Positions 1 through 8,686 are shown, numbered from the stretch's first letter. The stretch is DNA of 64,000 nucleotides from Shewanella sp. GD04112 (GCF_029835735.1 NZ_JAOEAL010000001.1:2666001-2730000); one strand, 5' to 3'. Made by a program: numbers and translations. Notes: a model not told the origin generated them from the letters alone.

Positions 1-133
1 TTTCCATATAACGGCCGCCATGCAGGTAAACCGCACCTATGGCCAGCACGGATAACAGCGGCACCACAATCAGTAATATGCCGCGCTTTTTACGCGTATT
101 CGCTTTAGGTGCTTGAGGATTTGCGTCACTCAT
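1..133 (-). CDS. HlyD/EmrA-type efflux membrane fusion protein, N-terminal fragment
   Basis: Only the first 44 codons are inside the window; the gene runs off the left edge. The ATG is at 131-133. The visible protein has a short polar, Lys/Arg-rich N-terminus followed by one hydrophobic segment (about residues 20-35), the usual N-terminal anchor of inner-membrane HlyD/EmrA adaptor proteins. It lies 57 bp downstream of a MarR-family gene on the same strand, the classic marR-emrA-emrB layout for drug efflux. The family call is inferred from this context and the anchor; the diagnostic hairpin and barrel domains are outside the window. Confidence 0.55.
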   Translation of the reverse strand, partial: MSDANPQAPKANTRKKRGILLIVVPLLSVLAIGAVYLHGGRYME

Positions 134-190
134 TACAACAACTCCAACTTCACTAAATGTCTATCACGGGGATGGGTTTATCTGCTTTGA

Positions 191-625
191 TTAAGCTGAA
201 AAATTTTTATGGATTTGCGATAACAGCCGGATAACAGTCTCTGACTCGGCTTCATCGAATCCTTTAAAGGCTTGGGTGTACACTATGGTCACGGCACGTT
301 CAATTTCGGCTAAATGGGGCGCGGCCGCCTCCGTCAAAAATAACTGAAAAGCGCGTCTGTCTTTGGCATCGGGTCTGCGTTCAACCAGCCCAGCATCACA
401 CAGCACATCGATTAATCTCGCGGCCGTGATAGGTTTAATTTCGAGGCGATCCGCCAGCTCAATCTGCTTAAGGCCTTCATTACGGGCGATATGCAATAAG
501 GCTCTTGCCTGCGATAACGTCAGTGAGCAATCCGCCGTGGGCCTGTAGGTTTCTTGGAACACACGGCGCATCATGCGGGTAATATCACTTAAGAGTGCGC
601 CTAGGGTATTTGATGAGGTTTTCAT
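191..625 (-). CDS. MarR-family transcriptional regulator (144 aa)
   Basis: A winged-helix repressor of the MarR/EmrR/SlyA family. The central part has the helix-turn-helix (around residues 46-70, with IELADRLEIKPITAARLID) followed by the wing sequence RRPDAKDRRAF, where the Asp-x-Arg pair is the family signature. An upstream in-frame start at 694 would add 23 residues unlike MarR N-termini and would lie inside the promoter, so the ATG at 623-625 is chosen, with a GGATGG stretch before it. A long inverted repeat directly upstream suggests autoregulation. The efflux adaptor gene follows on the same strand and is the likely co-regulated target. The ligand is unknown. Confidence 0.85.
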   Translation of the reverse strand: MKTSSNTLGALLSDITRMMRRVFQETYRPTADCSLTLSQARALLHIARNEGLKQIELADRLEIKPITAARLIDVLCDAGLVERRPDAKDRRAFQLFLTEAAAPHLAEIERAVTIVYTQAFKGFDEAESETVIRLLSQIHKNFSA

Positions 626-629
626 AAGC

Positions 630-664
630 CATCCACATAGTAAGCATTGCTTATTATATGGATG
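630..664 (-). promoter_or_regulatory. Probable MarR operator: 17-bp-arm inverted repeat over the promoter
   Basis: An imperfect inverted repeat with arms 630-646 and 648-664 around a single central base; 15 of 17 arm positions pair, with the core TAAGCA/TGCTTA perfect. On the minus strand it overlaps a sigma-70-like promoter (-35 TTGCTT at 677-682, 18-bp spacer, -10 TATAAT at 653-658) and ends 5 bp before the start codon. Binding here would block the promoter, as is typical of autoregulated MarR operons. Confidence 0.65.
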
Positions 665-682
665 ACATCGAATGTAAAGCAA
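653..682 (-). promoter_or_regulatory. Sigma-70-like promoter of the marR-efflux operon
   Basis: On the minus strand, TTGCTT (677-682) and a consensus TATAAT (653-658) are separated by 18 bp. The predicted transcript would start about 20 nt upstream of the marR ATG at 625. Confidence 0.5.
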
Positions 683-865
683 TTGCCAGCACAATCAACA
701 AAGGTAACAAAATGCAAAGTCAGACGGAGTAAAGGGTTAAGCTATTGATCAAATAGAGCATTAATCTTTGTTCATCGAGTGATTCCAACGACTATCTGAC
801 TCAAAGCACTTAAAGGCACAGGAATAAGTTAAGAGCGTGTATGACCTGACGCTTTGCGGTAACTC

Positions 866-1894
866 TCAACCACGGACACAATTGCGCCCATCGGATTTGG
901 CTTCATACAGGGCTTTATCCGCTCGGCTAAACAAGGTATCGGCATCATCACCTTCCTGCAAAGACGCTAAACCGATAGACACAGTGATGGCGCCCAAGGA
1001 GAGTTTTTTATCTTTACCTATGGCTAAGCGCCGCTCAGAAATCCGCTCCCTTAGGGTTTCGGCCACTTGCAACGCATCGTGGAAATGGGTATTGGGCAAC
1101 AGCACCACAAATTCTTCGCCGCCATAGCGGGCGACAAAGTCATCCCCCCGCACACATTGTTTGAGGGCGAGCGCCACATAGGCTAACACCTTATCCCCCA
1201 CTTGATGGCCATAGTTGTCGTTAAACACTTTAAAGCGGTCAATATCAATGAGTAATAAGCTGCAACGGGTATGTTGCTGCTCGGCGCGGTGGATATGATC
1301 TTGAATCGCAATTTCGTAGGCGCGGCGGTTATGTAATGAGGTTAATTGGTCCGTCATCGCCGCCAAACTTAAATTTTCCATTTCGGTCTTTAAGTTTTGT
1401 ACCTCTTGCCCCATGGCGCTCAGGCTCTGCTCCATGGTTTGGTTATTGACGAGTAAACTTTGCATTTCATCAATCACCCCATCCACTAACTGATTGAGCG
1501 TGCACACATCCGGCTTAGTCTGAAGCTGTAGGCCAAAGTCCGCCAGAGTGCTTGAAAATGCCTCCGTTCCCTGATTTAACTGAGTGATTTTACTGATCAG
1601 CGAGTTGATCAATATTTGAGTTTCGATTTGAACGTTCTCGATGACTTCGGGGGATTTCTCTTGAATAAAATTCTTGTACAGACTGGTATTCACCTCCTTA
1701 GTGAACACCACTTTATTCGCCAGAAAGCCATCGATAGCGCGATTTAAATCGAGATTCGTCTGGGCAAAATACTCATACCAAACCGTGTAATTCTCTGGGG
1801 TGACCGGAATATCGAGCGCCGACATTTGTGGCACGGCCAAACGCAAAATTTGCGCCGCTGAATCGAGCTCTTTAGTGGCAGCAGGAGATGACAT
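866..1894 (-). CDS. Diguanylate cyclase, GGDEF domain (342 aa)
   Basis: Makes cyclic di-GMP from two GTP. The C-terminal GGDEF domain (about residues 175-340) has the active signature GGEEF at 258-262 and, exactly five residues before it, RGDD (249-252), which fits the RxxD inhibitory I-site, so the enzyme should be active and product-inhibited. The N-terminal ~170 residues are predicted helical, ending in a coiled-coil-like linker (about 140-175), with no obvious membrane segment, so it is probably cytosolic with an N-terminal sensor or dimerisation region of unknown input. It is flanked by unrelated genes and looks monocistronic. Confidence 0.92.
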   Translation of the reverse strand: MSSPAATKELDSAAQILRLAVPQMSALDIPVTPENYTVWYEYFAQTNLDLNRAIDGFLANKVVFTKEVNTSLYKNFIQEKSPEVIENVQIETQILINSLISKITQLNQGTEAFSSTLADFGLQLQTKPDVCTLNQLVDGVIDEMQSLLVNNQTMEQSLSAMGQEVQNLKTEMENLSLAAMTDQLTSLHNRRAYEIAIQDHIHRAEQQHTRCSLLLIDIDRFKVFNDNYGHQVGDKVLAYVALALKQCVRGDDFVARYGGEEFVVLLPNTHFHDALQVAETLRERISERRLAIGKDKKLSLGAITVSIGLASLQEGDDADTLFSRADKALYEAKSDGRNCVRG

Positions 1895-1992
1895 GAGTCG
1901 CGCACCTAATGTTGTTACTTTTTTGTATAACTTAAGTTAACTCAACTGCTTCGATTTGGATACGGGACACAATAATTATTATGATAAGGCGC

Positions 1993-2028
1993 AAAAAAAT
2001 AAAGGAGGATGTTGCCATCCTCCTTTAT
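1993..2028 (-). terminator. Rho-independent terminator of eptA
   Basis: A perfect stem (ATAAAGGAGGATG pairing with CATCCTCCTTTAT, 4-nt loop) followed on the minus strand by a run of seven T. It lies just past the eptA stop codon. Confidence 0.85.
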
Positions 2029-2049
2029 GTATTCACCTGCACGCTGAAC

Positions 2050-3675
2050 TTAACCGCGGCAGCGAGCAAAAATATCTAACTTAGATTGATACACTTGGGT
2101 CTGAACATTCATTAATCCCAGCAGACTGTCGAACAGATTGTCGTGGGAGAAGCCGCCCTTCTCGGCCTCTTTGGCTAAACACGCCATATTCAAATGGTTG
2201 TCTTGGCTGAAATCCTCCGACACCCAGGCCAGCATAGGAATACTGGTCTGTTCAATCGGCGCAATACCGTACGGCGCGCCATGCAAATACATGCCTTTCT
2301 CACCCAGAGATTCGCCGTGATCCGACACATAGAACATGGCGGTATCAAACTTAGTCTGTTGCTGTTTAAGCTTATTGACCACTTCACTGATAATGTAATC
2401 GGTATACAAAATCGTGTTGTCATAGGTGTTCATCAGCTCTTCGGCGCTGCAGTTTTGAATGTCGCTACGCGGGCAATCCGGCGTAAATTTACGGTGTTCT
2501 GGCGGATAGCGTAGGAAGTACGTCGGCCCATGGCTGCCAATCACATGCAGGGCTATCACAGTGTCTTTCTGCTCCGCATTGGCTAAGGCTTCGTCGAGTT
2601 TATTGAGCAGCACTTGGTCGAAACAATATTGTCCCGAGCAGAGTTCTGGATCGCTATTCAAGTCAATGGTGATGTTTTCAACCTGATCGCACACCCCTTT
2701 ACAACCCGAGTCATTATCAAACCACTGCACTTTAATCCCGCCGTGATTTAACACATCGATGGCCGTGTCTTGGGCATAGGCGCGGCGAGAATCGTAATCC
2801 TCACGTCCCATCCGCGAGAACATGCAAGGTAGCGAGACCGCAGTGGCCGTGCCGCAGGAATGGGTATCTTTAAAGGCGACCAAGCCTTGGCCCTCTGTGT
2901 AAGCGTTGGTCGGTTTATCATAACCATAGTATTGATAGTTCATTGAACGAGCAGTCTCGCCCACCACCAGCACTAACAGGTTAGGTTTACCGTTGGCATT
3001 GGTTGTAACATTTTTGGCATCCAAACCCAGTTGTTGGTATTCAATCGGCGTTTGCAAATAGTGCACATTGATGTACTTAGCGGCCGCGCCAATAAAATAG
3101 GTCGGCACAATATAACGCTTGATCTCATCGTTATTGCGGCCAAAGGCGGCGTAATCTTGGAAATAGAAGAAGGCGATAATCCCAAGCCCTGCCAACATCG
3201 CCAGCATAAACAAGACTTTATGCAGCAACTCTTTAAAAAATGGCTTGTATTGGATATTGGCTTTGTAAATCAAATAGGCGGGTAAAATCCCCGTGAGCAG
3301 CATGTTGAGGATGGAAGCAAAGTTCACATACATCAAGGCTTCGGCGCTGTTGGTTTGAAAGGTGTTTTCAATCATGCCGTAGTCGAACACGACATTGTAT
3401 TTGAGCGCCGCAAAAAACACGCTCGATGACAGCAGCGTGAGAATGATGAAAAAGGGTTTTACTAGGTATTTCACCGTAAACAGTGAAAACACAAAACTCA
3501 GTGCAAAGGTTAAAAACAGCGGCATGGATGCGATAAAAATCGGATCCACATCGGGCTGTTTTTCAATGCCTTTCTTGATGACTTCAAAGAGTGGGATATT
3601 AAAAACGCAAACGTAAAATAATGCGGTGATAAAGGTGAAGCGGTTCACGGTTAGAGTTTTAAATCTCGTCAGCAC
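2050..3675 (-). CDS. eptA: Phosphoethanolamine-lipid A transferase, EptA/MCR type (541 aa)
   Basis: An inner-membrane enzyme that transfers phosphoethanolamine from phosphatidylethanolamine to lipid A; family members reduce binding of cationic peptides. The N-terminal ~170 residues hold about five membrane segments; the rest is a periplasmic sulfatase-fold domain. By analogy with MCR-1, the zinc and catalytic residues are E240 (VGETAR), nucleophile T278 (in CGTATA), D452 and H453 (SDHGES). Cysteines 274 and 284 sit where the family has a disulfide. The start is GTG with a GAGAG stretch about 8 nt upstream; no ATG fits. It is monocistronic, ending at the terminator near 2010. No adjacent two-component system is seen, so its regulation is unknown. 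Confidence 0.93.
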   Translation of the reverse strand: MLTRFKTLTVNRFTFITALFYVCVFNIPLFEVIKKGIEKQPDVDPIFIASMPLFLTFALSFVFSLFTVKYLVKPFFIILTLLSSSVFFAALKYNVVFDYGMIENTFQTNSAEALMYVNFASILNMLLTGILPAYLIYKANIQYKPFFKELLHKVLFMLAMLAGLGIIAFFYFQDYAAFGRNNDEIKRYIVPTYFIGAAAKYINVHYLQTPIEYQQLGLDAKNVTTNANGKPNLLVLVVGETARSMNYQYYGYDKPTNAYTEGQGLVAFKDTHSCGTATAVSLPCMFSRMGREDYDSRRAYAQDTAIDVLNHGGIKVQWFDNDSGCKGVCDQVENITIDLNSDPELCSGQYCFDQVLLNKLDEALANAEQKDTVIALHVIGSHGPTYFLRYPPEHRKFTPDCPRSDIQNCSAEELMNTYDNTILYTDYIISEVVNKLKQQQTKFDTAMFYVSDHGESLGEKGMYLHGAPYGIAPIEQTSIPMLAWVSEDFSQDNHLNMACLAKEAEKGGFSHDNLFDSLLGLMNVQTQVYQSKLDIFARCRG

Positions 3676-3823
3676 TGGTAATGCTCTCTTAAATAAATAG
3701 TGGGCCGAAACTAGCTTAGTTTTCTTAAGGGAATCTTATGCCTAAAAATGAATGTCATCTTAGCAACTGAACTTGGCCTACTCAATAAAATGAGTAATAT
3801 TATTAACAAGTTAAAATACGGAT

Positions 3824-3864
3824 TAAAAAAACGGCCGAACCTCAAGGCATTCGACCGTTTTTTG
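3824..3864 (-). terminator. Terminator of the prolyl oligopeptidase gene
   Basis: A stem AAAACGGCCGAA/TTCGACCGTTTT (one G-T pair) with an 8-nt loop. On the minus strand it ends in a run of seven T; the + strand also has T6, so it may act in both directions. Confidence 0.8.
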
Positions 3865-3933
3865 CTCCCCAACCTATAGGGACTTGCTCGGTATTAATCG
3901 CGAATTGTTAATATTTTCTGTCACGCATCACGA

Positions 3934-6027
3934 TTATTTTAACTGCTGTAATAAGTAGGCAAACGCCATCGAATTTAGTTCCGCAGCTTGATTATTATCT
4001 GCAGCGCCTGCGTGTCCACCTTCGATATTTTCATAGTAAAGCACATCGATGCCCATGTCCTTCATCTTGGCTACCATCTTACGCGCATGGCCTGGGTGTA
4101 CCCTGTCATCACGGGTTGAGGTAGTGAAGAACACCTTAGGATAGTGGGTGTCCTTGTGCAGATTATGGTATGGCGAATAGGTTTTAATGTAGGCCCATTC
4201 TTCAGGAACATCGGGATTACCGTATTCCCCCATCCAACTTGCGCCGGCCAGTAACTTATTGAAGCGGTACATGTCGAGTAAAGGCACTTGGCAGACCACT
4301 GCATTGTAGAGATCGGGACGACGGGTAAAAGCGGCGCCCATCAGCAAACCACCATTACTGCCACCTTGAATGCCTAAATGCTTGCTCGAGGTAATTTTAC
4401 GGGCGATTAAATCCTCGGCGATAGCCTCAAAGTCCTCATAGGCCTTATGACGATTCTGCTTAAGTGCCGCTTGATGCCACGCAGGGCCGTACTCGCCGCC
4501 ACCACGGATATTGGCCAGCACATACACGCCGCCCTGCTCTAACCAGTTTTTACCAATGGTTGCCGAATAGGCTGGGCGCAGTGACACTTCAAAACCACCA
4601 TAACCATAGAGCAGAGTGGGATTGCTGCCATCGAGCTTAAGATCCTTTGCCATCACCACAAAATACGGCACTTTGGTGCCATCCTTTGAGGTTGCAAAAT
4701 ACTGCTCAGTTTTAAATTTATCCGCTGCAAATTGCTGAGGCATACCTTTAATTTTTTGCGGTTTTAGCGCCTTAGCATTGACGGTATACAGGGTCGATGG
4801 CTCAAGAAAGCTCGTGTAATTAACAAAGAAATCATCACTGTCGCGCTCCATATCCATCACGGTTAGCGCGCCATTGGCCTCAAAGGGGACGGGCGTGCTT
4901 TGCCATGCGCCCTTCGCGTCTTGCTCGTAGCGAACCAGTTTACTCTTCACGTTATCGAGCCAATTTACAAAAATCGCGCTCTTACTGAAACTTAACTGGG
5001 CGATTGATGCGGTCGGCGTTGGGCTGACAAATTCAGTAAAGGATGCTTTTTGGGCGATTAAATCCGCCACATTGGCATACACCACGGCGCCTTGGCTGAA
5101 TGTCGTCGCAGGGGTTGCTAACTCACTCTTGAGCTCAATAAACAATTTGCCTTGGAAATAGCCTTTGATCTCGGCATCTTGCGGGAGCGGCAGCTTAGTC
5201 AGTTTGCCGTCTTGGTAAACATATTGAGTGGCGGTGTAAAAGGTATGCGCCTCAGTAACTAGGCTCAGCGGAGTTTTGTCGTCAAACATCACCCAACCCG
5301 ATACCGCGACCGAAGTTTTGTCGCCACTGAAAATGGTTTTCGCTTGCTCAAGCGGCGTACCACGTTGCCATAACTTCACTACGCGGGGATAACCCGAGTC
5401 CGTCATGCTTTGGTCATCGCCAAAATCGGTACCGACAAAGGCCTGATCGGTATCAATCCAACTAAGGCTAGATTTCGCTTCTTTTAAGAAGAAAGGTTTA
5501 TCTTTCGCGGGCACAAAGTCTTTGGTGCTTAAATCAAATTCACGCACTTCGACCGCATCGGCGCCGCCACGGGATAAGGACACAAAACAGCGCTGATTCT
5601 GTGGATACTGGCAATCAATGCCTTTGAACACCCAGTTGACCGCTTCGGTTTTACCTAAGGCATCGACATCGAGCACGGTTTCCCACTTTGGATCCGCCTT
5701 GGCGTATTCTTCCATCGTAGTGCGACGGTAAATCCCCCGCACATGGGTATCATCCTTCCAAAAGTTATACAGCTTATCGCCAATATGGGTGGCGTAAGGA
5801 ATACGCTCTTTGTCATTGAGGATAGCGAGGCTGTTGGCAACTAAGGTATCGAAGCCTTTGAAGGCTTTAATTTCGGCGGCTGAAGTGGCATTTTGGGCCT
5901 TAACCCACTCCATTGGCTTTGCGCCTTCAACCTCTTCAAGCCAAAGGTATTTGTCTTCTTCGGCGTGGAGTTGACCACTCATAGTGAGTACCCCTGCGAT
6001 GCACCAAGGCAGTAATTTACGATTCAT
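3934..6027 (-). CDS. Secreted prolyl oligopeptidase family serine peptidase (S9A, 697 aa)
   Basis: Cleaves after proline in short peptides. The N-terminus is a signal peptide with a likely cut after QLHA (about residue 22), so it should be periplasmic or exported. The first ~400 residues after it form the beta-propeller gate; the C-terminal alpha/beta-hydrolase domain carries the nucleophile S557 in GGSNGG, an Asp at about 640 in RDDRV (the arginine is the family's substrate-carboxylate contact) and H672 in GGHAG. Length and order match S9A prolyl endopeptidases. It stands alone with its own terminator. Confidence 0.92.
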   Translation of the reverse strand: MNRKLLPWCIAGVLTMSGQLHAEEDKYLWLEEVEGAKPMEWVKAQNATSAAEIKAFKGFDTLVANSLAILNDKERIPYATHIGDKLYNFWKDDTHVRGIYRRTTMEEYAKADPKWETVLDVDALGKTEAVNWVFKGIDCQYPQNQRCFVSLSRGGADAVEVREFDLSTKDFVPAKDKPFFLKEAKSSLSWIDTDQAFVGTDFGDDQSMTDSGYPRVVKLWQRGTPLEQAKTIFSGDKTSVAVSGWVMFDDKTPLSLVTEAHTFYTATQYVYQDGKLTKLPLPQDAEIKGYFQGKLFIELKSELATPATTFSQGAVVYANVADLIAQKASFTEFVSPTPTASIAQLSFSKSAIFVNWLDNVKSKLVRYEQDAKGAWQSTPVPFEANGALTVMDMERDSDDFFVNYTSFLEPSTLYTVNAKALKPQKIKGMPQQFAADKFKTEQYFATSKDGTKVPYFVVMAKDLKLDGSNPTLLYGYGGFEVSLRPAYSATIGKNWLEQGGVYVLANIRGGGEYGPAWHQAALKQNRHKAYEDFEAIAEDLIARKITSSKHLGIQGGSNGGLLMGAAFTRRPDLYNAVVCQVPLLDMYRFNKLLAGASWMGEYGNPDVPEEWAYIKTYSPYHNLHKDTHYPKVFFTTSTRDDRVHPGHARKMVAKMKDMGIDVLYYENIEGGHAGAADNNQAAELNSMAFAYLLQQLK

Positions 6028-6230
6028 GTTATTCCTTTTTAAACAGAGCCCTTAAATATAGTCTTTGACCAGAGCCCTTAGATTGAGTCCATCTTGATTT
6101 CTGCCCTACATTACCTTAATTGACCTCCAGTTCAACCTTTAATACAACAAGAATGTAACAAAAGGTAAGATATTGTAATCACGGATGATTAATCGAGAAT
6201 GAATCGAAAATATTCGAGATGTTATGCCAT

Positions 6231-6254
6231 AAAAAAAGCGTCCATTAGGGCGCT
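6231..6254 (-). terminator. Terminator of the dmeF-marR operon
   Basis: Stem AGCGTCC/GGGCGCT with a 4-nt loop, one wobble pair, followed on the minus strand by seven T. It lies about 35 bp past the MarR stop codon. Confidence 0.75.
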
Positions 6255-6288
6255 GTAATCAATACTGAATGGCGAGTTAACGCTGCCA

Positions 6289-6750
6289 TTAAAACTCTTG
6301 ATTCATCCGCGTCAGCAGACTCAGCAGTAAGCTTCGCTCCTCTGCACTCATCTTAGCGGTGAGATCGGTCGTTAATTGCAAATGCAGTGCATCATGCTCG
6401 AGGAACAGCGCCTGACCTTTCTCGGTGAGCTCAACCAGAATCGAGCGTCTGTCACTCTCATGGGGACGGCGCATCACCCACTGGGACTCGACCATTTTAT
6501 CGATTTGTACGGTGAGCGTGCCTGTGGTCACACCGATTTTGTCGGCCAGTTCCTTCATTCGCATCGCACCGTGCACACCCAACAACTCTATCGTGTGTAC
6601 CTGCGACAAGCTAAAACCCTTATCGCGCACAATAGCATGCTCCCACGATGATAATTTTTCATAAAACTCAATAATCACATGGTTCAAGGCCTGATCCGTA
6701 GAATGAGCGGACGTGGCAGATAAAGCATCATGCGGGTGTGCAACTGTCAT
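6289..6750 (-). CDS. MarR-family regulator coupled to the metal exporter (153 aa)
   Basis: A MarR winged-helix regulator: helix-turn-helix around residues 62-85 (RMKELADKIGVTTGTLTVQID) and wing with RRPHESDRRSI. Its ATG overlaps the stop of the upstream CDF transporter by one base (TAATG), so the two are cotranscribed and probably translationally coupled. It likely senses a signal relevant to metal efflux and represses the operon, but that is inference. Several histidines lie in the first 20 residues and before the C-terminal helices, which could bind metal. Known dmeF operons usually use a DmeR/FrmR-type regulator instead. Confidence 0.88.
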   Translation of the reverse strand: MTVAHPHDALSATSAHSTDQALNHVIIEFYEKLSSWEHAIVRDKGFSLSQVHTIELLGVHGAMRMKELADKIGVTTGTLTVQIDKMVESQWVMRRPHESDRRSILVELTEKGQALFLEHDALHLQLTTDLTAKMSAEERSLLLSLLTRMNQEF

Positions 6751-7958
6751 TAGGCTTCCTTAGCCACACACTCACGTTGACGGCAAGTATGCAGCTCAAT
6801 GGTAATATGGGATAACTCAGGGAACTTAGTCAGTAACTGATTAAAATAACTGGCTTCTTTCGGTGAGTGAGACACAATGGACACCATAATAGCATGGTGA
6901 TCGGCACTCACGCGCCAAATATGTAAATCGGCCACTTGATGATCCGGTACCGCCTCTATGGTCTCACGCACTTTGCGCTGTAGCGAGGCTTTTACCCCAC
7001 CGTCCAACAGAATTGGACTGGTCTGTTGGATAAGACCCCATGACCAGCGGCTGATAATAATCGCGCCAACAATCCCCATAATCGGATCGAGCCAAGTTAA
7101 GCCCATATATTTACCGAATAACAGCGCCGCAATCGCCAGCACTGAGGTTAACGCATCGGCTAAAACGTGGAAATAGGCTGCCCTCAGGTTGTGATCATGG
7201 CCCGTGTGCCCGTGTGAATGCCCATGGGAATGGCCCTGTGCGTGGCTGTGTGAATGGTCGTCATGGTCATGGTCATGGTCATGGTCATGGTCATGGTCAT
7301 GGTCATGGTCATGGTCATGGTCAGCAGCATGATGATCGTGCCCATGGCAGCAATGATTATCTTGATGCTCTTTATGATCATCATCGTCGTGATCATGGTC
7401 GTGTGAGTGACTGTGTGAATGTCCATGCGAGTGGCCGTGTGAATGCCCATGGTCGTGGGAATGGTGGTCTTTCAACAGGAACACACTCAATACGTTCACG
7501 CTTAAGCCAATCAGGGCGACAAAAATCGCTTCATTAAAGTGAATATCCTCAGGATTAATCAAGCGCATGCCCGATTCAATTAACATCACTAAGGCCACTA
7601 AGCCTAAGGCGATGGCGCTGGTGTAACCGCCAAGCACACTCACCTTTCCAGTCCCAAAAGCAAAGGCCGGATCATTGGCATGCTTACGGGCATAGGAATA
7701 GGCAAACAGGGTGATCATAAAGGCGGCGGCGTGGGTGCCCATATGCCAACCATCGGCCAGCAAGGCCATAGAGCCATAAATTGTCCCCGCCACAATCTCG
7801 GCCACCATGGTAATCACGGTGAGATACAACACATAGCGAGTGTTTTTTTCGCCCGCCGTATTTTGGTTAGAAAATCCATGGGAATGCTGCCACTGCGCGA
7901 CAGAATGCCCAAGCCCGGTACTCTGCATCGGCTTCTCGGTTGAAGATGTTGTTTTCAT
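6750..7958 (-). CDS. dmeF: Cation diffusion facilitator, DmeF-like, with long His-rich loop (402 aa)
   Basis: An inner-membrane proton antiporter of the CDF family; DmeF members export Co(II)/Ni(II). The N-terminal QHSHGF and the TM2 motif DGWHMGTH match the DmeF subgroup as I remember it; TM5 carries H-x3-D (HVLADA), the second half of the transport site. About six membrane segments are visible. Between TM4 and TM5 lies a loop of about 100 residues made almost wholly of His, Asp, Ser and Gly, including an uninterrupted (His-Asp) run coded by a hexanucleotide repeat at 7261-7320. The start has AGGA about 7 nt upstream. Metal specificity is inferred. Confidence 0.85.
   Translation of the reverse strand: MKTTSSTEKPMQSTGLGHSVAQWQHSHGFSNQNTAGEKNTRYVLYLTVITMVAEIVAGTIYGSMALLADGWHMGTHAAAFMITLFAYSYARKHANDPAFAFGTGKVSVLGGYTSAIALGLVALVMLIESGMRLINPEDIHFNEAIFVALIGLSVNVLSVFLLKDHHSHDHGHSHGHSHGHSHSHSHDHDHDDDDHKEHQDNHCCHGHDHHAADHDHDHDHDHDHDHDHDHDHDDHSHSHAQGHSHGHSHGHTGHDHNLRAAYFHVLADALTSVLAIAALLFGKYMGLTWLDPIMGIVGAIIISRWSWGLIQQTSPILLDGGVKASLQRKVRETIEAVPDHQVADLHIWRVSADHHAIMVSIVSHSPKEASYFNQLLTKFPELSHITIELHTCRQRECVAKEA
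7261..7323. repeat. Hexanucleotide microsatellite (TCATGG)x10 within dmeF
   Basis: Ten perfect tandem copies of the 6-mer, read on the minus strand as alternating His and Asp codons. Because the unit is two codons, slippage changes loop length without shifting the frame. Confidence 0.95.
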
Positions 7959-8063
7959 TATTTTTTCCTAAGCGATTTCCCTAACTTGCATAAATGAGTG
8001 AGCGTAAATTCATGCAGCAAGAGCAAACACGCTGTGGTGATTGATGACTTCTGTCGTCAGTTT

Positions 8064-8112
8064 AGTTTGAAAATCAAAATATATAAATATCAAAATAATC
8101 ATTTTTCAAACT
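8064..8112. promoter_or_regulatory. Inverted repeat upstream of dmeF, candidate operator
   Basis: Perfect 10-bp arms AGTTTGAAAA (8064-8073) and TTTTCAAACT (8103-8112) enclose an A/T-only stretch holding two direct copies of ATCAAAATA (8073-8081 and 8089-8097). It lies about 105 bp upstream of the dmeF ATG and could bind the coupled MarR protein. Confidence 0.4.
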
Positions 8113-8270
8113 ATTTGCACAACTGTTGCTAAATATCACAGGATTTAACCCAGGCAAAACCAGCCCCGCGGGTGTTTAGCAATTACGCCATCGCTTAGTC
8201 GGCCCTAAGCACGACAGCTCATGACATTGAAATAAAGAACGGGATAAACGCTATGGGAGAAATAACACAA

Positions 8271-8300
8271 AGGCGCTTAAATCATTCGACTTAAGCGCCT
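8271..8300 (-). terminator. Hairpin downstream of the ynhF-like gene
   Basis: Perfect 10-bp stem AGGCGCTTAA/TTAAGCGCCT with a 10-nt loop; the minus-strand side is followed by a weak, interrupted T run. Confidence 0.55.
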
Positions 8301-8328
8301 CTGCATGGGAAGGGATTTGAATGCAATA

Positions 8329-8412
8329 TCAGAATATGGATACAAAGAATGCACTGAAAAATAAAGCAATTACAACTGTCGTACCTAGCGCCATTTTTAG
8401 TTCGGTGTTCAT
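8329..8412 (-). CDS. ynhF: YnhF-like small membrane protein (27 aa)
   Basis: A 27-codon frame with a strong AGGAG Shine-Dalgarno 7 nt before the ATG at 8410-8412. The peptide has a polar start (MNTELK) and then one hydrophobic helix to its end, so it should be a single-pass inner-membrane protein. From memory the start and layout resemble E. coli YnhF (MSTDLKF...), a peptide of unknown function, and NCBI uses that family name for similar short proteins. A hairpin follows its stop. It sits divergent from gloA. Confidence 0.72.
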   Translation of the reverse strand: MNTELKMALGTTVVIALFFSAFFVSIF

Positions 8413-8686
8413 ATTCACTCTCCTAGTTGGTATAACCCATTATTATCAAGGCTGAGAAAAATGCCTATATTGAGATAGTTATTTTGTGAGCAAGAGCTAA
8501 ATAATAGTGCACTTTTCACACCGCTCGGGCTGACAAAGTGATACCGCTCACATTACACCCTCTTCCCTAGCGCACGTAATTATCGAAATCAAGATTGGGC
8601 AATCCATTTATTCGATTAACATTCCGGCATGATTTTTGGCAAATTTTGATATACTGCCGACGTAATTCATTGACCGAGATAATCCT

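Larger units (their letters stand above)
7959..8686. other. Intergenic region between dmeF and gloA
   Basis: This 728-bp stretch holds the candidate dmeF operator (8064-8112), the ynhF-like gene (8329-8412) with its hairpin (8271-8300), and the gloA promoter region, where a TATACT -10-like box is visible at 8650-8655 without a clear -35. I see nothing else coding. Confidence 0.6.

Noticed and set aside
7261..7323. Tandem repeat as a possible CRISPR array
   Set aside because: The 6-bp units are contiguous with no spacers and no cas genes are near.
7214..7537. Gly/His-rich frame on the + strand opposite dmeF
   Set aside because: It is the antisense reading of the hexanucleotide repeat and His-rich loop codons; it has no ribosome site and the dmeF frame is clearly the real one.
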